A DNA stretch of 64,000 nucleotides from Alnus glutinosa. Its lineage: Eukaryota; Streptophyta; Magnoliopsida; Fagales; Betulaceae. The first letter of the stretch is position 1. Each line of letters begins with the position of its first letter. A model generated the notes under the pieces. The model was not told the DNA's origin. It saw only the letters and a list, made by a program, of their open reading frames with translations, and made no database searches. Below, piece by piece: positions 11,988 through 25,000 of the stretch. The DNA lies in the NCBI RefSeq assembly GCF_958979055.1, contig NC_084886.1, positions 3,243,001-3,307,000 of the forward strand, written 5' to 3'. The translations under genes were made by a program, and so were the position numbers.

Positions 11988-12603
11988 CAAGGGCCGGCTC
12001 AACCATAAGGCGAGTTAGGCGGTCGCCCAAGGCCCCCAAATTCAGATTTGTTAAAAAAGAGGTCTAATCAATAGCTGAAATGATTTTTTTTTTCCCCAAT
12101 GAAATAAGACCCTCAAAGATAGGTTTTTTTTTTAAAAAAAAAAAAATAGCAAGCTTGATCATAAACTGCAATGGGTTAAAAAATTAAAAGAAGCATTATA
12201 TCTTTATTGGAGACTCTTTAACTTCAAAAGAGAAATAAATAGTTAGAGGCCTAAAAATAAAACAATTAACACCAACAAAAAACAATACATTTTCTCTCTT
12301 ATTAGGAAATTCAACTAAAATGATATGGACTACAAGGAAGCTAATGAAGAGAGTGGAGCCCATGAAAAAATACTTGTTGAAATATAAGTCATAGGAAAAA
12401 TATTTATGCACAACAACATTGCACTACTTGTGCACAAAACAAGACACATGGCCATGAGTGAGTAGTGCAATGTTGTTGTGCAATGATCATTTTTCCAAGT
12501 CATAACTCTACAAAAACAACCATTACTGAGAGTGAGGCTCACGAAAAAAATGTCTCGTTCGAAATTATCGCCTTAGGCCTCAAAATATATTGAGCCGACC
12601 TTA
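11988..12603. mobile_element. hAT-like non-autonomous element remnant with nested palindrome
   Basis: The left end CAAGGGCCGGCTCAA and the reverse complement of the right end TAAGGTCGGCTCAA form imperfect terminal inverted repeats. They are followed on both sides by GCCTAAGGCGA-like words, as in a widespread plant hAT-type MITE family. No matching 8-bp target duplication was found, so either the ends are eroded or the boundary is slightly off. Inside, arms at about 12388-12429 and 12465-12508 (sharing CACAACAACATTGCACTACT) form a hairpin. No transposase is present. Confidence 0.6.
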
Positions 12604-13532
12604 ATATTAAACGTAACTTGTGTCGGTCATCATTAGGAAATAGGAATACAAGGAAAGTTTCTTGGTATAAAAGACTGGTGTATTTTCGCATAGCCTTCAA
12701 TATCTATTGAGATACGATTTAATTATTAATATTTTTATTTATTTAACAGACTGATCCAATGACTAATGTAAATCTTGAAAAAAAAGCATTTATGATAATA
12801 ATAATCAAAATAACTATTAAAAAAGTACAATTTAGTTGCACAATAATTTTGCAGAACAATGCTGATTTGTTAAGCATTTTTATTTTTTTATTTAAAAAAA
12901 ATATTAGACACATTAATATTGTTGTGCAATTATTATATAAGAATTGTGCAAATAATATATCTCTTCTATATTTTAGCTATTTTTTTTTTTATACTCTTTC
13001 TAACAAATTTTTTATTTTACTATTTATTTTATTTAAATATTATTTTGTACGGAAGAAACCATAAAAGAAAGAAACTATGAGAGAAAGGGGGAAAGACTAA
13101 AAGAGTGTCAAAAAAAAAAAAAAAAAACCAATAAAATATTGTTTATAACAAGAATAGTAAATATGCTCTTTATGTCTCTGCGGAGACCAAAAATGCTAAA
13201 TTTTAACCATTATAAGTTATTTTACTATAAAAAATGTAAGATTTAGAACACCAAACTAACAAGAACAGCACCCTTTACGTGGAGTGTGGTACAGTGTATA
13301 GGGTTTATTTTCATGTGAAGGGGGTGTTGTGTAGTTATTGTGAGGTGTAATCGGAAGAATCAAATCTCTTTTACTATTGCGTTGAAGACGCACTCCAAAC
13401 GCGGAAAACGTGGGATTTCAACGGCAGGCATAATTTTGGGACTCAGGACAGAAAAGCCGTCATCATCTAGAGTGCTAGTGTTGCTACCTGCTACCCACAA
13501 CATTTACATTACATCGCAGCAGTGACCGCCAT
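12604..13532. other. Upstream region of PRS3-like gene
   Basis: The left part is AT-rich and shows no gene. From about 13260 the composition becomes less AT-biased and leads into the PRS3-like start at 13533, so the promoter and 5' UTR should lie here. No clear TATA element could be fixed. A purine-rich stretch and a short poly-A run lie near 13070-13130. Confidence 0.4.
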
Positions 13533-15551
13533 ATGGCGGCCACCCGACAGCTTAGCTCACCGTCCACCAAAAACCTTGACCTCACTCACTCTCACGCCCT
13601 CGGATCTCTTCCTCGACCCTCGGCAATCAAATTCTCGAAGAAGAAGAAGAGCAGGAGCCACGGCATCAGGTGCGATATCACGAGCTTCGACTTCGACAAG
13701 CCCCAGAACTGGGCCGATCCGATTCGCGTGATGCACAACTCTTCTCCTTCTTCTCACTCGCCCTCTTCAGTGCCAATGGCCGCGCGCAATTCGCCTCCGA
13801 AGAATGTGAAGAAGGTTTGCCTGTTCTACTGCGCGGAGACCAAGGCCCTCGCCGAGAGAGTCGCTGCCGAGTCCGATGCCATTGAGCTCCGCGGCATCAC
13901 CTGGAGGTAAGGTTCTGATTTCAAATTCCCATCAGAATTGAAAAGGCTTCCTCGATTTTAGCTTCCGTGGGTCCCGATGCGGGACCTACAACAAATCGGA
14001 AATGATTTCGTAAAAAGGTATTGATTTGATGATCAATTTGAATTTAAATCTAAAAAATATTAATTGCATAATTAGATTTAGTTTCTTTGGGATCAATAGA
14101 ATGAGTTAAGATATCAGAGCAGTCGTATGACTATAAATTCCAACTCTTTCTATTTTCGTGTTTTGCAATTATTAATTAAATAATTAGAATCGAGTTAAAT
14201 TCATAAAAATATTATTTATGATTCAATTAAAATGCTTTAACATGATATTAAATATTGGATTGAGTTTGAACTTTTACTAAATTTTGTGTATGTTTTTTTT
14301 TTTTTTGGTAATTTATGGTTTAGAACATTTGATGATGGATTCCCGAACTTGTTCATACCCAATGCACAAGGCATTCGAGGACAGCACGTGGCGTTTCTGG
14401 CGTCGTTTAGTTCCCCTGGAGTGATATTTGAGCAGCTCTCTGTTGTTTACGCATTGCCGAAGTTATTCGTATCGTCGTTCACCCTCGTGCTGCCCTTTTT
14501 CCCCACCGGAACTTCGGAGCGCATGGAGGATGAAGGAGATGTTGCCACAGCTTTTACTCTTGCTAGGATTTTGTCGCACATACCCATTTCGAGGGGAGGC
14601 CCTACTAGCCTAGTTACCTTCGATATCCATGCTTTGCAGGTTTCTGCTTAATTTTTTTACAATTTTTTTTTTTTTTATGCATGAATCCAGTGGGTGTGGA
14701 ATGCAGGAACTTACTCACTATCTTGTTCTTATACACAAATTTAGTGGGTCTTGAACACATAAAATAAACTTACCTTCTAACTTCTTCTTACAAAGGAAGG
14801 AGGTGCCACCTGAACTCAAGGTCATTGTCAATAATAGTTATAGATATTAATACATACAAATTATTTTGTTAGTCAATGGGTTCTATGTTAGTTTTGGTTT
14901 TTTAGGTGTCATCTGAAATAGAGATCCTTGGCAATAAATAATAGTTACAGATATTAGTATGTATAAATTATTTTGTAATTTTTGTTGGTGAATGAGTGAT
15001 GATTCTTGGGTTTTTTTTTTTTTTTTTTTTGGCTTTGTTACCTGCTTTATTCTTTTTTAGAAACGTCTGACCATCTGCTCTATTTATTTTTCTGCGTCTT
15101 TAGGAGAGGTTCTACTTTGGTGATAATATTCTACCATGCTTTGAGAGCGGAATACCTTTGCTTAAAAGCAGGCTTCAAGAGCTTCCTGATTCTGACAATG
15201 TAAGATTTTTATTTTTTTTTTTCCTGTCTTTCATTTTTTGGGCATGTAAGATATTTATTAATGTGTTGAGCTTCATATTTGTACAATGATTCTTTTCCCC
15301 TGTTTCTGTGGTTGTTTATGAAGTCATTAATATGGTGCGAAGACTACTAAAAGCTTTACCCTCAGAGACTAGGGTTTCTGAGTAAGCCTCACAAACGAAT
15401 ATATTGGATTCCTTAATTAGGATTTTGGGCGCATAGCAACTGTGATTGTTCCTGTACTTGAAAGATCCCAAAATATGGTTCTTTGGTCTGATGGTTTCAA
15501 CCCTATTACAATAAATATAGACATATGTGTGACACACACACACACACACAC

Positions 15552-15606
<55 letters not shown>

Positions 15607-17013
15607 CCCTTTGACATTCTTTTGCTGAAAAGCACTAATTTGGATGCAGTACACTTCTCTCATTGCAGATTTCCATTGCTTTTCCGGATGATGGTGCATG
15701 GAAACGATTTCATAAGTTGCTGCAACATTTTCCAACGGTATTATATATATATATAATCTGTTTAACATGGATTCTGTATTTCACTTATGATCATGCGTAA
15801 GCTGCTTGCCATTTTCTTGTGTAAATTTGATTGTAATTTCACTCCAGTTAATTTGATTTATTGCATTAGATTAGATAATTTTTTAACTACAAAATAGATT
15901 AAGTTAATTTCAAATTTCATTTAGGTTTGTTGATGTCAACTCTGGGGATCTGATCATGCTGTTGCACACCCCACTTCCTTGAGTTCTGAATACAAGGATT
16001 TAGGAAAATCTATCTAGGATGAGACAATGTGAATGCATTATTTCCGGAACTTCTCTTGCTTCCGAAACATAAACAAGAGTTTAGGCGCCCCATATTTGAT
16101 CTTCTTCTAGAGAGGACCAGGGAAATACATTTGATCACTTGTTTTGTTAATTGGAAGATATTGCTCTTTTCTGGCTGCCATGGCTGTGTGGGGTTTGCGT
16201 TGCCAGCAAACATATGCTTCTAGGACACCTGTAACTATGCGTATATGGTAGAATGGATATACCAATGGGCTATAGCTCAGTTTTTATCTGGCAGGGTCCC
16301 CTAGTGACCTCTGGTTAAGAGTTTAAGAGTCCAACCCTGCAAAGGTAAGTTGGCAATGTCCAGTGTCCACAAAAGCTAATGTTTTTCTGAAGTTCTAATG
16401 TGCAGTAAAATATAAAAGGATTGATATGATCATGCAGTTTGCTCATTTGTATAGGGAAGAAAGGGAAATTTCCAAGTAGGAATTGCATGTTTTTTTTTTG
16501 TATGATACTGGATGAAATATAATGTGTATGAAGGAGGCAATGGCATTTCTCTATCCTCTTCCTTCATCCCAGCTGATCGAAGAGGATAATATCTGTTATC
16601 TGCTTGTATCCTATGTCCTATGCTTGCAGTGACTTTGAAATTCTGCTTCAGGAATAAATGTAGACACTTGTTGTTCAACTAAACTATTTCATCTCTTTTA
16701 TGGAGATGCTTGCATCTGTTTTACATTCTGACTGCACCACTTTAATAGTCTCCCGGGTTGCCTGCATCACACAATTGGTTTGCAGATTGTTTGTGCTAAA
16801 GTTCGGGAAGGAGACAAACGAATAGTTCGAATCAAGGAGGGAGATCCTGCTGGACGGCATGTTGTGATTGTTGATGATTTGGTTCAATCAGGTGGCACTC
16901 TTATTGAATGCCAGGTATGCAAGTCCATGCACATGATTCATGTTTTTTACCATCAACAACTCGGGAATTTTGATATTACTGTTATTTTGTTTGGCTGAAT
17001 TCCTAACAGTAAA

Positions 17014-17057
<44 letters not shown>

Positions 17058-18064
17058 GATTTGCTGATTTACTCAAATGTCTCTAAAACTTGTTGGAAGA
17101 AGGTTTTGGGTTGTTGCTGATAACTTGCTTTATTTTTATTTATTTTTTAAATAATAACCGATAAAAACCATGGTAAATATTGCCTTAAGTGAAGTTCTTA
17201 CCCGCTGCTTCATTTATTGTATGCATAAATCAACTAAAGTCTTATAGGTTATAGCCATCTCCTGGACCAACGTGGTATAGCTGCATGAAGCATCTTCTGT
17301 ACCGTTAATACCTTACTCTTTGACATGGACATATAAACTAGTGGGTGCATGATTTGGCTACCTTGCTTTCAACTTTGAAGTTGTTCGTATAATCTTGGTT
17401 ATACCAGACTGTACAGTTTATGAAGATAGAATAAATGGGCAATCAGTCAACATGATCAACACTTGCAAACCTTGTTCACAGGGTTGGAAAGTGAAAATTG
17501 AGTTCGTTTGGGTCATCTTTTATGCTTCTCCTTTTAGATCCTTCACACTGAAAATATAACTCCCTTCTTTTCATATTTATAGGCTATTCTTTCTTAAATG
17601 CATTCTTTTTTCTTCTTTTAGAGAGTGTTGGCTGCCCATGGAGCGACAAAAATCAGTGCGTATGTGACACATGGGATATTTCCTAATAGGTCGTGGGAAC
17701 GCTTTGAACGTGACAATGGAGGTATTGCATGCCCTCATCTGTTACATTTCCAGTCTCTCAAATAGAGTTTATTACAAAAGGAAATCGATGGGGTTTCTTT
17801 TGTTTCCATCCTAATCTTTACTACCGTTTGCTTTTCTCTTCCCTTTGAGATAAGATATGATAGCGATTGTAATGTCCCCGGGGTAGGATAGTTTAATTCT
17901 TTTTCTCTGTTATTTCCATGTTTTATACAGGGAATCCTGAGAATGGGCTGACCTACTTCTGGATAACGGACTCATGTCCATTGACAGTAACTGCAGTGAA
18001 GACCAAGCCGCCATTTGAAGTGCTTAGCCTTGCTGGTTCCATAGCTGCTGCACTCCAAATATAA
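13533..18064 (+). CDS. PRS3: Ribose-phosphate pyrophosphokinase, plastid-type class II (PRS3-like)
   Basis: This gene encodes PRPP synthetase, which makes phosphoribosyl pyrophosphate from ribose 5-phosphate and ATP. PRPP feeds nucleotide, histidine and tryptophan synthesis. The exons are 13533-13906, 14324-14639, 15104-15199, 15669-15737, 16786-16914, 17622-17721 and 17931-18064. All introns are GT-AG and join to a 405-residue protein. The first 80 or so residues are rich in Ser, basic and hydroxylated residues, as in a plastid transit peptide; the conserved core starts near [10 protein letters not shown]. The PRPP-binding loop [13 protein letters not shown] is at residues 311-323, and the flexible-loop region KVREGDKR lies just before it. 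The C-terminus [16 protein letters not shown] is typical of plant PRS3/PRS4. An internal Met (MAARNS) could give a cytosolic PRS4-like form. The length and N-terminal extension favour PRS3. Confidence 0.95.
15532..15604. repeat. Compound (AC)n(AT)n microsatellite in PRS3 intron 3
   Basis: About ten AC units are followed directly by about two dozen AT units. They lie in the intron between the exons at 15104-15199 and 15669-15737, ending about 65 bases before the acceptor. Confidence 0.9.
17016..17055. repeat. (GA)n microsatellite in PRS3 intron 5
   Basis: An uninterrupted run of about 19 GA units follows the exon ending at 16914 by about 100 bases. Confidence 0.9.
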
Positions 18065-20441
18065 GAGATACTTGGGAGCATCAAGTCACCGGCCTAATAA
18101 CGGCCTTTTGGGGAGAAGTTAGTGCGTTATAGACAGCGTTCTTTATTATTTTCTTTTCTTCCTCTTACGTTTCTCCCACATTGAACTATGTTCAAGTGAT
18201 TTTGGCGTCACCATCTATAGAGCAATTATGATAATAACTACGGGGCGGCAGTTTATAAGGTCTCTGGTTTAGTGGTTGAACAGATTTTGCTTTGAGCCTT
18301 TGATGGAATAAATTATGTGATGTTTGCTTATCGTGTGGAGAGAGATCTGTACGGTTATGCTCGGAATAAGTTTTGAAGATATGCGGGCCATTTGGGAACC
18401 AATTTTCTGTGAGTTATTTATTTATTATTATTTTTTTAAGTATATATACTTTTCAAATAGCCCAAAAAGTTAAAACTATAGTACTGAGCATCTTAGGGTA
18501 TGGAATTTCACAAGCATCCATCCATCCACTCCTCATCGAGGAAACTTTATTTAACTCGTAATTTTTTTTACTTTTGTAATTATTCTTCTAAAGTTTGAAA
18601 ATTTTCAATTTAATGTTTTGAACTTTAAACAAATTTCAATTTCAGCTCACCATTATGATTTTTTATTAAATCAAAATGGAGGCTATTTAAATTTCTAAAA
18701 TACTCTTATTTAACAAAAAAAATGATTGTAATTGAAGGATAATTTTGTAATTTTCTAAAGTTGACAGGGTATAAGGGTCATTTTATCATTTGACCGTCTG
18801 ATTAAACTCCAACCCTACAGAAGATGTGAGATTATAAGAAATTAAAAGTTTGATATATTAAATTGAGAGTTTTTTAAACTTCTATAGGTAATTGCAAAAC
18901 TAATAGAAGTTTATAAAGGTTAAATGAAATTTCTCCTAAAAAAAAATAACTTTTATGTTGGTGCATTGTGGGTTCAAATTCTGAGGGTTCTATTATTTTT
19001 GTTAGCATCACGGTCTACTTCCCTTGTGACCTGCCGTTGGGAGAAGTGTCAACAACCCTACTACTACTAGTAGTATCTTTAGTATGTGATCACCAGCTTA
19101 ATTTGAGATATCTTGAAAGGAGACTCTCTCGCAAATATCCTTGCCATTCAGCAAAATGACATAACCATAGATTTGAATGATTGCTCTGCTGATCTCAAAT
19201 ATCCTCAAAGTACACACTACCTTCGATATATGGTTAGTTTCAAAGTTCGTGCTCATAATTTATCACAATGATCTACTCGTTAGCATATTTCTTTATTAGA
19301 TATTTTCTTGGATAATAGAAACTAGCAAGTATCTGTCATTGAGCATTCTTAGTAGTTTCATTAAATTTTAGTAGCTAAAATAATTAAAATTTATTTTTCC
19401 TTATTCTAGTGAGCTACTTTTTTAAGCACCTTAAGTAACCTCATAATTTTAATTATTCACTATTATCGTTCCATTCATATATATAATTTTTTTTTTTTAA
19501 TTTCTTTATTCTTTCTCTATTTAACCTAAATCGGATAGGATATAAAAATCGCCTCAAATGATTACAGCAGATACCGATATTTAACACAAAGTAAATGTCA
19601 TTTGAATAAAATAATCAAATCTCACCATGGAGGTGTTCTGGGCCTCTGGCCCCGAATCCTTCAACCACAAGCAAGTATTACTGTCATGGTCTGGGCATTT
19701 ACAAAATTACAATTAGTGCATTTACATCGAAACAGAGCTGTGCGTGATTGGTGCGTGAGAAAAAGGAAAAAAAAAAAAAGAAAAAAAAACAGAGATGTTC
19801 AAAATTTTATAATTTTATAATAATTTGATGAATGAACAGTATTTATTATTGTTGGTAAATACTGTTTACTCATCAAATTTTTTTAATTATAATAGTAAGG
19901 TTGTTAACTTGTTGGAGTGATTTTAGCATGTTTTTACCAAACTGCCTCACTAAAATGCTATTTTGATGAGACCACGAGAAATGCTCTAAATGCACTACTT
20001 TGTAATATTACTTGTGCTCTAATTTCATATATATAAATAAATAAAAACAAAAAAAAAAACACAAGAAAAAAAAAATGCTAAAAAAAGGTCGTCATCATTT
20101 TTTTTAAATTTAAATTAGGTGCCGTAAAAAAATACTACACATATCTATTGAAATTTTTCAACGATTTAATTCCTTTTTTTATTTTTTATTTTATTTATTT
20201 CATGAGAAAGAGAAAAAATGAAGTTAAATTTGGATGTTAAAAAAACTATAACAATTTTTATGGCACTTTTTTTTTTTTTTTTTAAAATTTTTTTTTTTCA
20301 CACTGACCTTGTTAAGAATTCAGACAAGCCGCCATATACCCGCCATACTCAACCATTTCTATCAAATTTCTTCGGCGTGCTTTCCGACGTAGGCCAAGCA
20401 ATAAGCGTGAACTAGGGAGAGAGAGAGACCGGTAGACCACC
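18065..20441. other. PRS3 3' region and spacer to the TrpD-like gene
   Basis: The first few hundred bases are probably the PRS3 3' UTR. The rest is AT-rich and without a recognisable gene, and includes a degraded MITE-like repeat at about 19320-19995. The last 150 bases before 20442 contain a GA-rich leader (GGGAGAGAGAGAGACC) that probably belongs to the 5' UTR of the next gene. Confidence 0.4.
19320..19995. repeat. MITE-like repeat, related to 33790-34385
   Basis: The left part (AAATTTTAGTAGCTAAAATA, then TTTTAATTATTCACT and TTTCTTTATTCTTTC) and the right part (TACTCATCAAA, then GGAGTGATTTTAGCATGTTT) recur in the same order at about 33790-34385. The shared layout with a variable centre suggests two old copies of one non-autonomous DNA transposon. 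The ends are not resolved. Confidence 0.45.
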
Positions 20442-20936
20442 ATGAAGGCTCTGCTCAGTCCACAATCTTCGCTCTCATCCATCTCTCCAATCCAAATCAA
20501 CAGGCCTTGGAATCCCACGTATTCGCCGATTCAAAGCTCTCTTCGATTTTCCTCAAATCGCAGTGACAGTCGGATTGGAAGAAAGCATTGTTTGGCCGTT
20601 GAAGCCACTTTGGACTCAGCCACGATCGACCAATTAGGGCTTCGGGAGTCCGATATTCGGAACCCAGCGGTTTCATCTTCGTATCGTAGTTCCAAGTCGC
20701 GGAAGCCGAATCAGACGATGCTCGATGCCCAAGCTAGGGTTTGCACGGGGCCCACCCAGACCAAGCCGCTCGGTGAGGACCAGGCTTTTAAGGTCTTGGA
20801 TACCATCTTAAGATCAGGTAAAGCTTTTTCATTGGTATTTACGTTTTGATACGAACAATCTGATATTACACATTCGATATCTAAGCCGTAATTCTAAAAT
20901 TCTGTTGTCACCGAGCTTTCTATCAGACCTAAAAGT

Positions 20937-20980
<44 letters not shown>

Positions 20981-23900
20981 TTATGTTTTATGGTGTAATG
21001 TTAGCTAAGGGAGAACTTAAAGATGAAGAAGAAGTTTCCAAAGCCCAGCTTGGGGCCTTTTTCGCGGGGATGACGATCCGTGCGAATGCCTTTCCCGAAG
21101 CGACCCAATGGAGTGAAGGAGAACGGCGTGCAATGAACTCTTTCTGGCCGCTCCTGGCTCGAGTGCTTCCGCCGGACGTAATCTTCATTGCCGACCCCGA
21201 AGGCTCTATAATGGGAGTAGGGAGTTCTATTGGGCCCCAATACGTCGGCAATAGCTCCAGCGAAATGAGATTGGTTGGTGCCCTAAGGGAAGTTCTGGCC
21301 GGAGGCCATCTTGGATATGAGGAGGTCCAAGGTGTTTTAAGAGATGTTCTTCCGCTGAAAGTAGACAATGAAGATAAATCAGGAGTAAGTGAGTCATTGC
21401 TTTCGGCCTTTTTAATAGGTCAACGTATGAACAGGGAAACCGATCGCGAGTTGAAGGCATACTGCCTTGCGTTTGATGATGAATTCGGTATATGTTTTAC
21501 CTTTCATTGCTCAGTTTATGTGGGGGTTATGAGTAATTGGGCATTCTAATGCGAAAATATGTATTTTCCTCTGGTTAATTTATTCATCCAATTCTCATCA
21601 GGTCCTGCTCCTGTTGCCGATGTTAGATCATTGACTCATTATGGTGAACCTTATGACGGAAACACACGTTACTTCAGGAGCACATTGTTTGTTGCTGCAG
21701 TTAGATCCTGTTATGGTGAATCTTGCTTGCTTCATGGAGTCGAATGGATGCCACCGAAGGTTAACCCTCAGCTTATATGAATTAGTTTTTAAGTTTTTAC
21801 TCAATAGATAGCGTGGATGTTGCCAGTGATGCATTTCATTTTTGAAAGAAAAAATTCCGTTTGAAAGTAAAATATATAAGTAGAAGCATCCCTTGATTTT
21901 ACTGCTTTTGATATTTTCTTCCCCGGCAATCAAAATGTTGCCTTCTAAGTAACTTTTCTTTGGAGATTGAAATATATTCAGGATGATATATAATGATATA
22001 GTTTCAGATTTTCCTTTTAACTTGTCATACTTCGGCTGTGGAGCATTTGAATGTCTTCCTTGTTCAGGGGGGCATAACTGAAGAACAAATGCTGAAATTT
22101 ATGGGAGCAAATACTAGCTTATCCCCGTTGCAGGCAAAAGATCTTCTTGAGGTCTCTGTGGTTTCTAATACAATTTTTGCAAGCATTGGTGCATCTTTTT
22201 CTTTTTGTTTTGAAACTTTAATTGCTATTTCAGGATGAGGAAGTCGGTTTTGCTTACGTAAGTCAACGTGAAGCTCGCCCATCTCTGTATGAAAATCTAA
22301 CCAAATGTTCCTAGTTCATATCTTTCTCTTTTCTGTTCTTTCTTTGAAGGATTTTTTTTTTCATTGCACTGAAATGAGAAAAAGAAAAAGAAAACTAAAT
22401 TTACCCTGAAATATCAATTGAAAAGGCAAGGTGGATCAGGTCCCCTTATGTCTAAACTTTAAAGATAACATTGTAATGCCATCTCAGTTTGAATGTGTTT
22501 CCCTTGACTTTTAAGTAACACTGGCTACTTTAAGGAGCTGAGACTAGTTCTTCTAGATTTAGTTTTCCGTCTCTGTCAATGGTTCATTTTTCAATCTTTA
22601 CTTCAACCTTTACTGACATGGATAGAGAGTTAGAGGTGCTTGACCTCTTTTTAGACTTTGACTGAACCAAATTGCATCAAAGATCAAGTCAATCTTGTCA
22701 TAGACAGTACTTGCTTCTATTCTCTCTTATGACGAATCAACAAAAGATGTTTTCTCCTGGTCTTAATGGAGCACCTTCTTTCAATGAATTGGTGTCTTTC
22801 TTTTGGCCAGAAAATTATGTCCTTGCAATTACACTAGGTCGAAGACGAGAATGTGCAACCACCTATGATGTTAATCCCTTTTTTCAGGTCTGGTTTTCAT
22901 AGGCTATAATTCCTGCATTTTTCTTTCTCTACTTTAATTTTCAAGTGTTATTATTCCTGCACTCACTCACTTGGTGGTTTGTTAGTTAATTTATGGGTTT
23001 TTTTTTTTTTTTTTTGTCTTCTAATTTAGATTGGTGTCGGGAAGGATTTCCGTTTATTATGCTCAAAAGAAAAATTAGGGGCAGGGGGGAAGCCCCTAGA
23101 AAATTATTCGTCCTTTTATCTTTTGGTGTACTTTGAGCTTAATCTAGTTTTGACGAGTCATATTTACTCTCTCTAAACAGAATGAAGGTAAATAACAGCA
23201 TTTTATGATTTCTGTAGATGTTAATACTTACTAAAATGACTGTTATCGCAGATATTCATTGACTAGTTTGAGGGAACATATTAAAAAGCGCCCCCCTGTG
23301 GCAACAAGTGAAAAGGTTCAGCAATTTGTCAAGGTGAGCCACGGTCTTATTTAATTCCGGTGTTATTAGCTTTTATTTTTGGTCATTTCTGCTTGATGCA
23401 TACTTTGCTGAGTGAACAAACTTAAATGACATTTTACAGGTAAATCTAGATTCTGCTATACATCAGAATGTACAGCAAATTAAAATGTTTTTGAAGTATT
23501 TTGTTATTCAATTAATCAATCTGCAATTTATTTGGCTACTTAATATCTGAAGAAAATTAGTAGGTATTAATGTCACGTGCATGTCTATGCATGTGTAAAT
23601 CAAACTTTGTTTTAGGATGAAATTGTCAGTCACCCAATATAAGTCTAAACTCTAAAGAGGTTGCTTGTCCAGAATTTAAAAATTGTTGTTTTCTTGACAG
23701 GCTCATGGGAGGGAAGCAATGGTTGCTGGATTTTATCATGATGGTTATGAGGAGCCACTGTTGATGCTTATGAAGAGAAGAGGTGTTGATGCTGGCTTGG
23801 TGGTGAAGGTCAGAACTTCGCCTTTTAAATGCTATTGCACCATCAGGTTTTATAAAATATTAAACTTTTAACAACTTTGCATTTAAAGAGAATCTTATAA

Positions 23901-25000
23901 TGAAGAAAAGTGGGCACATTTGATCTCACTTAATGTCAGGATGGTCTGTTATAATGTAATCAGTAGTTTAGGTATCAACCAGGAATACATATTAACCACG
24001 TGATATAATCTCTGATTATGCTGTTGGTGTAGGGTGAGGAAGGGGCACTCTCAATGACAACGAGATTGCGGTCAGCACACATTTCAAAGGGATTTCCTGT
24101 GAACTACTGTTCGGGTTTTCGTTTGCTGAGCATGGTGTCCGCTTGTGAAGTTGATGGTTTGTATCTTTTTGTTATCTTATCTTTGTTATGTTCCTGTTGT
24201 ATTCATTTCTGTATATATGTACGTGTTGTTGAGAGTATTTTGTTCACTTGAGTTGATTGAGATTTCAGCATTCATTCTTCTATTATTTATACTGAAACCT
24301 GAAAGTTTGGTGTTGCAGGTGTGTCACGTCAGAATTTCAATCTAGAAGTTAACGCCAAGGACTATGGTTTTGAGCCTACTAATACTCCAAGAACTGATAG
24401 ATCAGTAAATAATAAATTCTCTTTTCCCTTCCTACATGGCTTATCATCTGACCTTACTTTTGATGAATATACGTTCGCAGCTGCATTCCCAATAATAAAT
24501 TCTGTTGTCTTCTACCTCCCAACCTGTTATTATGTCAACTAGTCATTTGGGGCTGTCAATGAAGGGACTGTTTTTATGAATGTAGGCGTAAAATTCTTCA
24601 ACTAGATGAGGCTAGTCATGTAATCTAGTTAGTATTTTTGTAGGATTGGATCATTCTCTGTAGTTCTAGTGGAACTGGTTTCATGACCCTCTTTTTGTTC
24701 TTTTTTATGGTTAAAGCCTTTCTTTTCGTTCTTTGCCATTTTTCTTTTTAACAAGTAATTTAATTTCTGCAAGTTCAGGTGTCAAAGAATATTGAGTTGG
24801 GTTTAGCAGCTCTTCATGGTGAAAAGGGACCTGCATATGATCGGATAGTCTTAAATGCTGGAATAGTGGATCACTTGCTGGGATGTGATGGTGCAGAGGA
24901 CATATCCATGGCGCTGGATAGAGCCAGAGAGGCCATTGACAGTGGCAAGGCTTTAAAAAAGCTCTTAAATTACATAAAGATTTCTCACCAAGTGAGGTAA
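20442..25000 (+). CDS. TrpD/TrpD2-family (anthranilate phosphoribosyltransferase-like) protein, probably plastid-targeted
   Basis: The exons are 20442-20817, 21005-21487, 21602-21759, 22068-22151, 22234-22286, 23252-23333, 23701-23808, 24033-24156, 24319-24404 and 24779-25000, giving 591 residues. The N-terminus is Ser-rich and basic with few acids, like a plastid transit peptide. The body has the glycosyltransferase family 3 fold: an N-terminal helical part (AQLGAFFAGMTIRANAFPEATQWSEGE is split by motif here as AQLGAFFAGMTIRA) and a C-terminus of LNAGIVDHLLGCDGAED type. It corresponds to the plant group usually annotated as At1g70570-like. Where true TrpD has GTGGD and KHGNR, this protein has HYGEPYDG (residues 299-306) and LLHGVEW. 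That resembles the TrpD2/YbiB group, so anthranilate transferase activity is doubtful. The gene follows PRS3 on the same strand after 2.4 kb. Confidence 0.88.

Noticed and set aside
15316-15768. Open frames on both strands over the AC/AT microsatellite
   Set aside because: They are translations of simple repeats inside a PRS3 intron.
16250-16345. Possible SINE or tRNA-like sequence in PRS3 intron 4 (TATAGCTCAG ... AGAGTCCAACCC)
   Set aside because: The box B match is poor, no cloverleaf could be drawn, and no target duplication or tail was found.
13533-25000. A biosynthetic operon-like cluster for tryptophan
   Set aside because: Only two neighbouring genes have any link to PRPP chemistry, and the second one lacks the TrpD active-site motifs.
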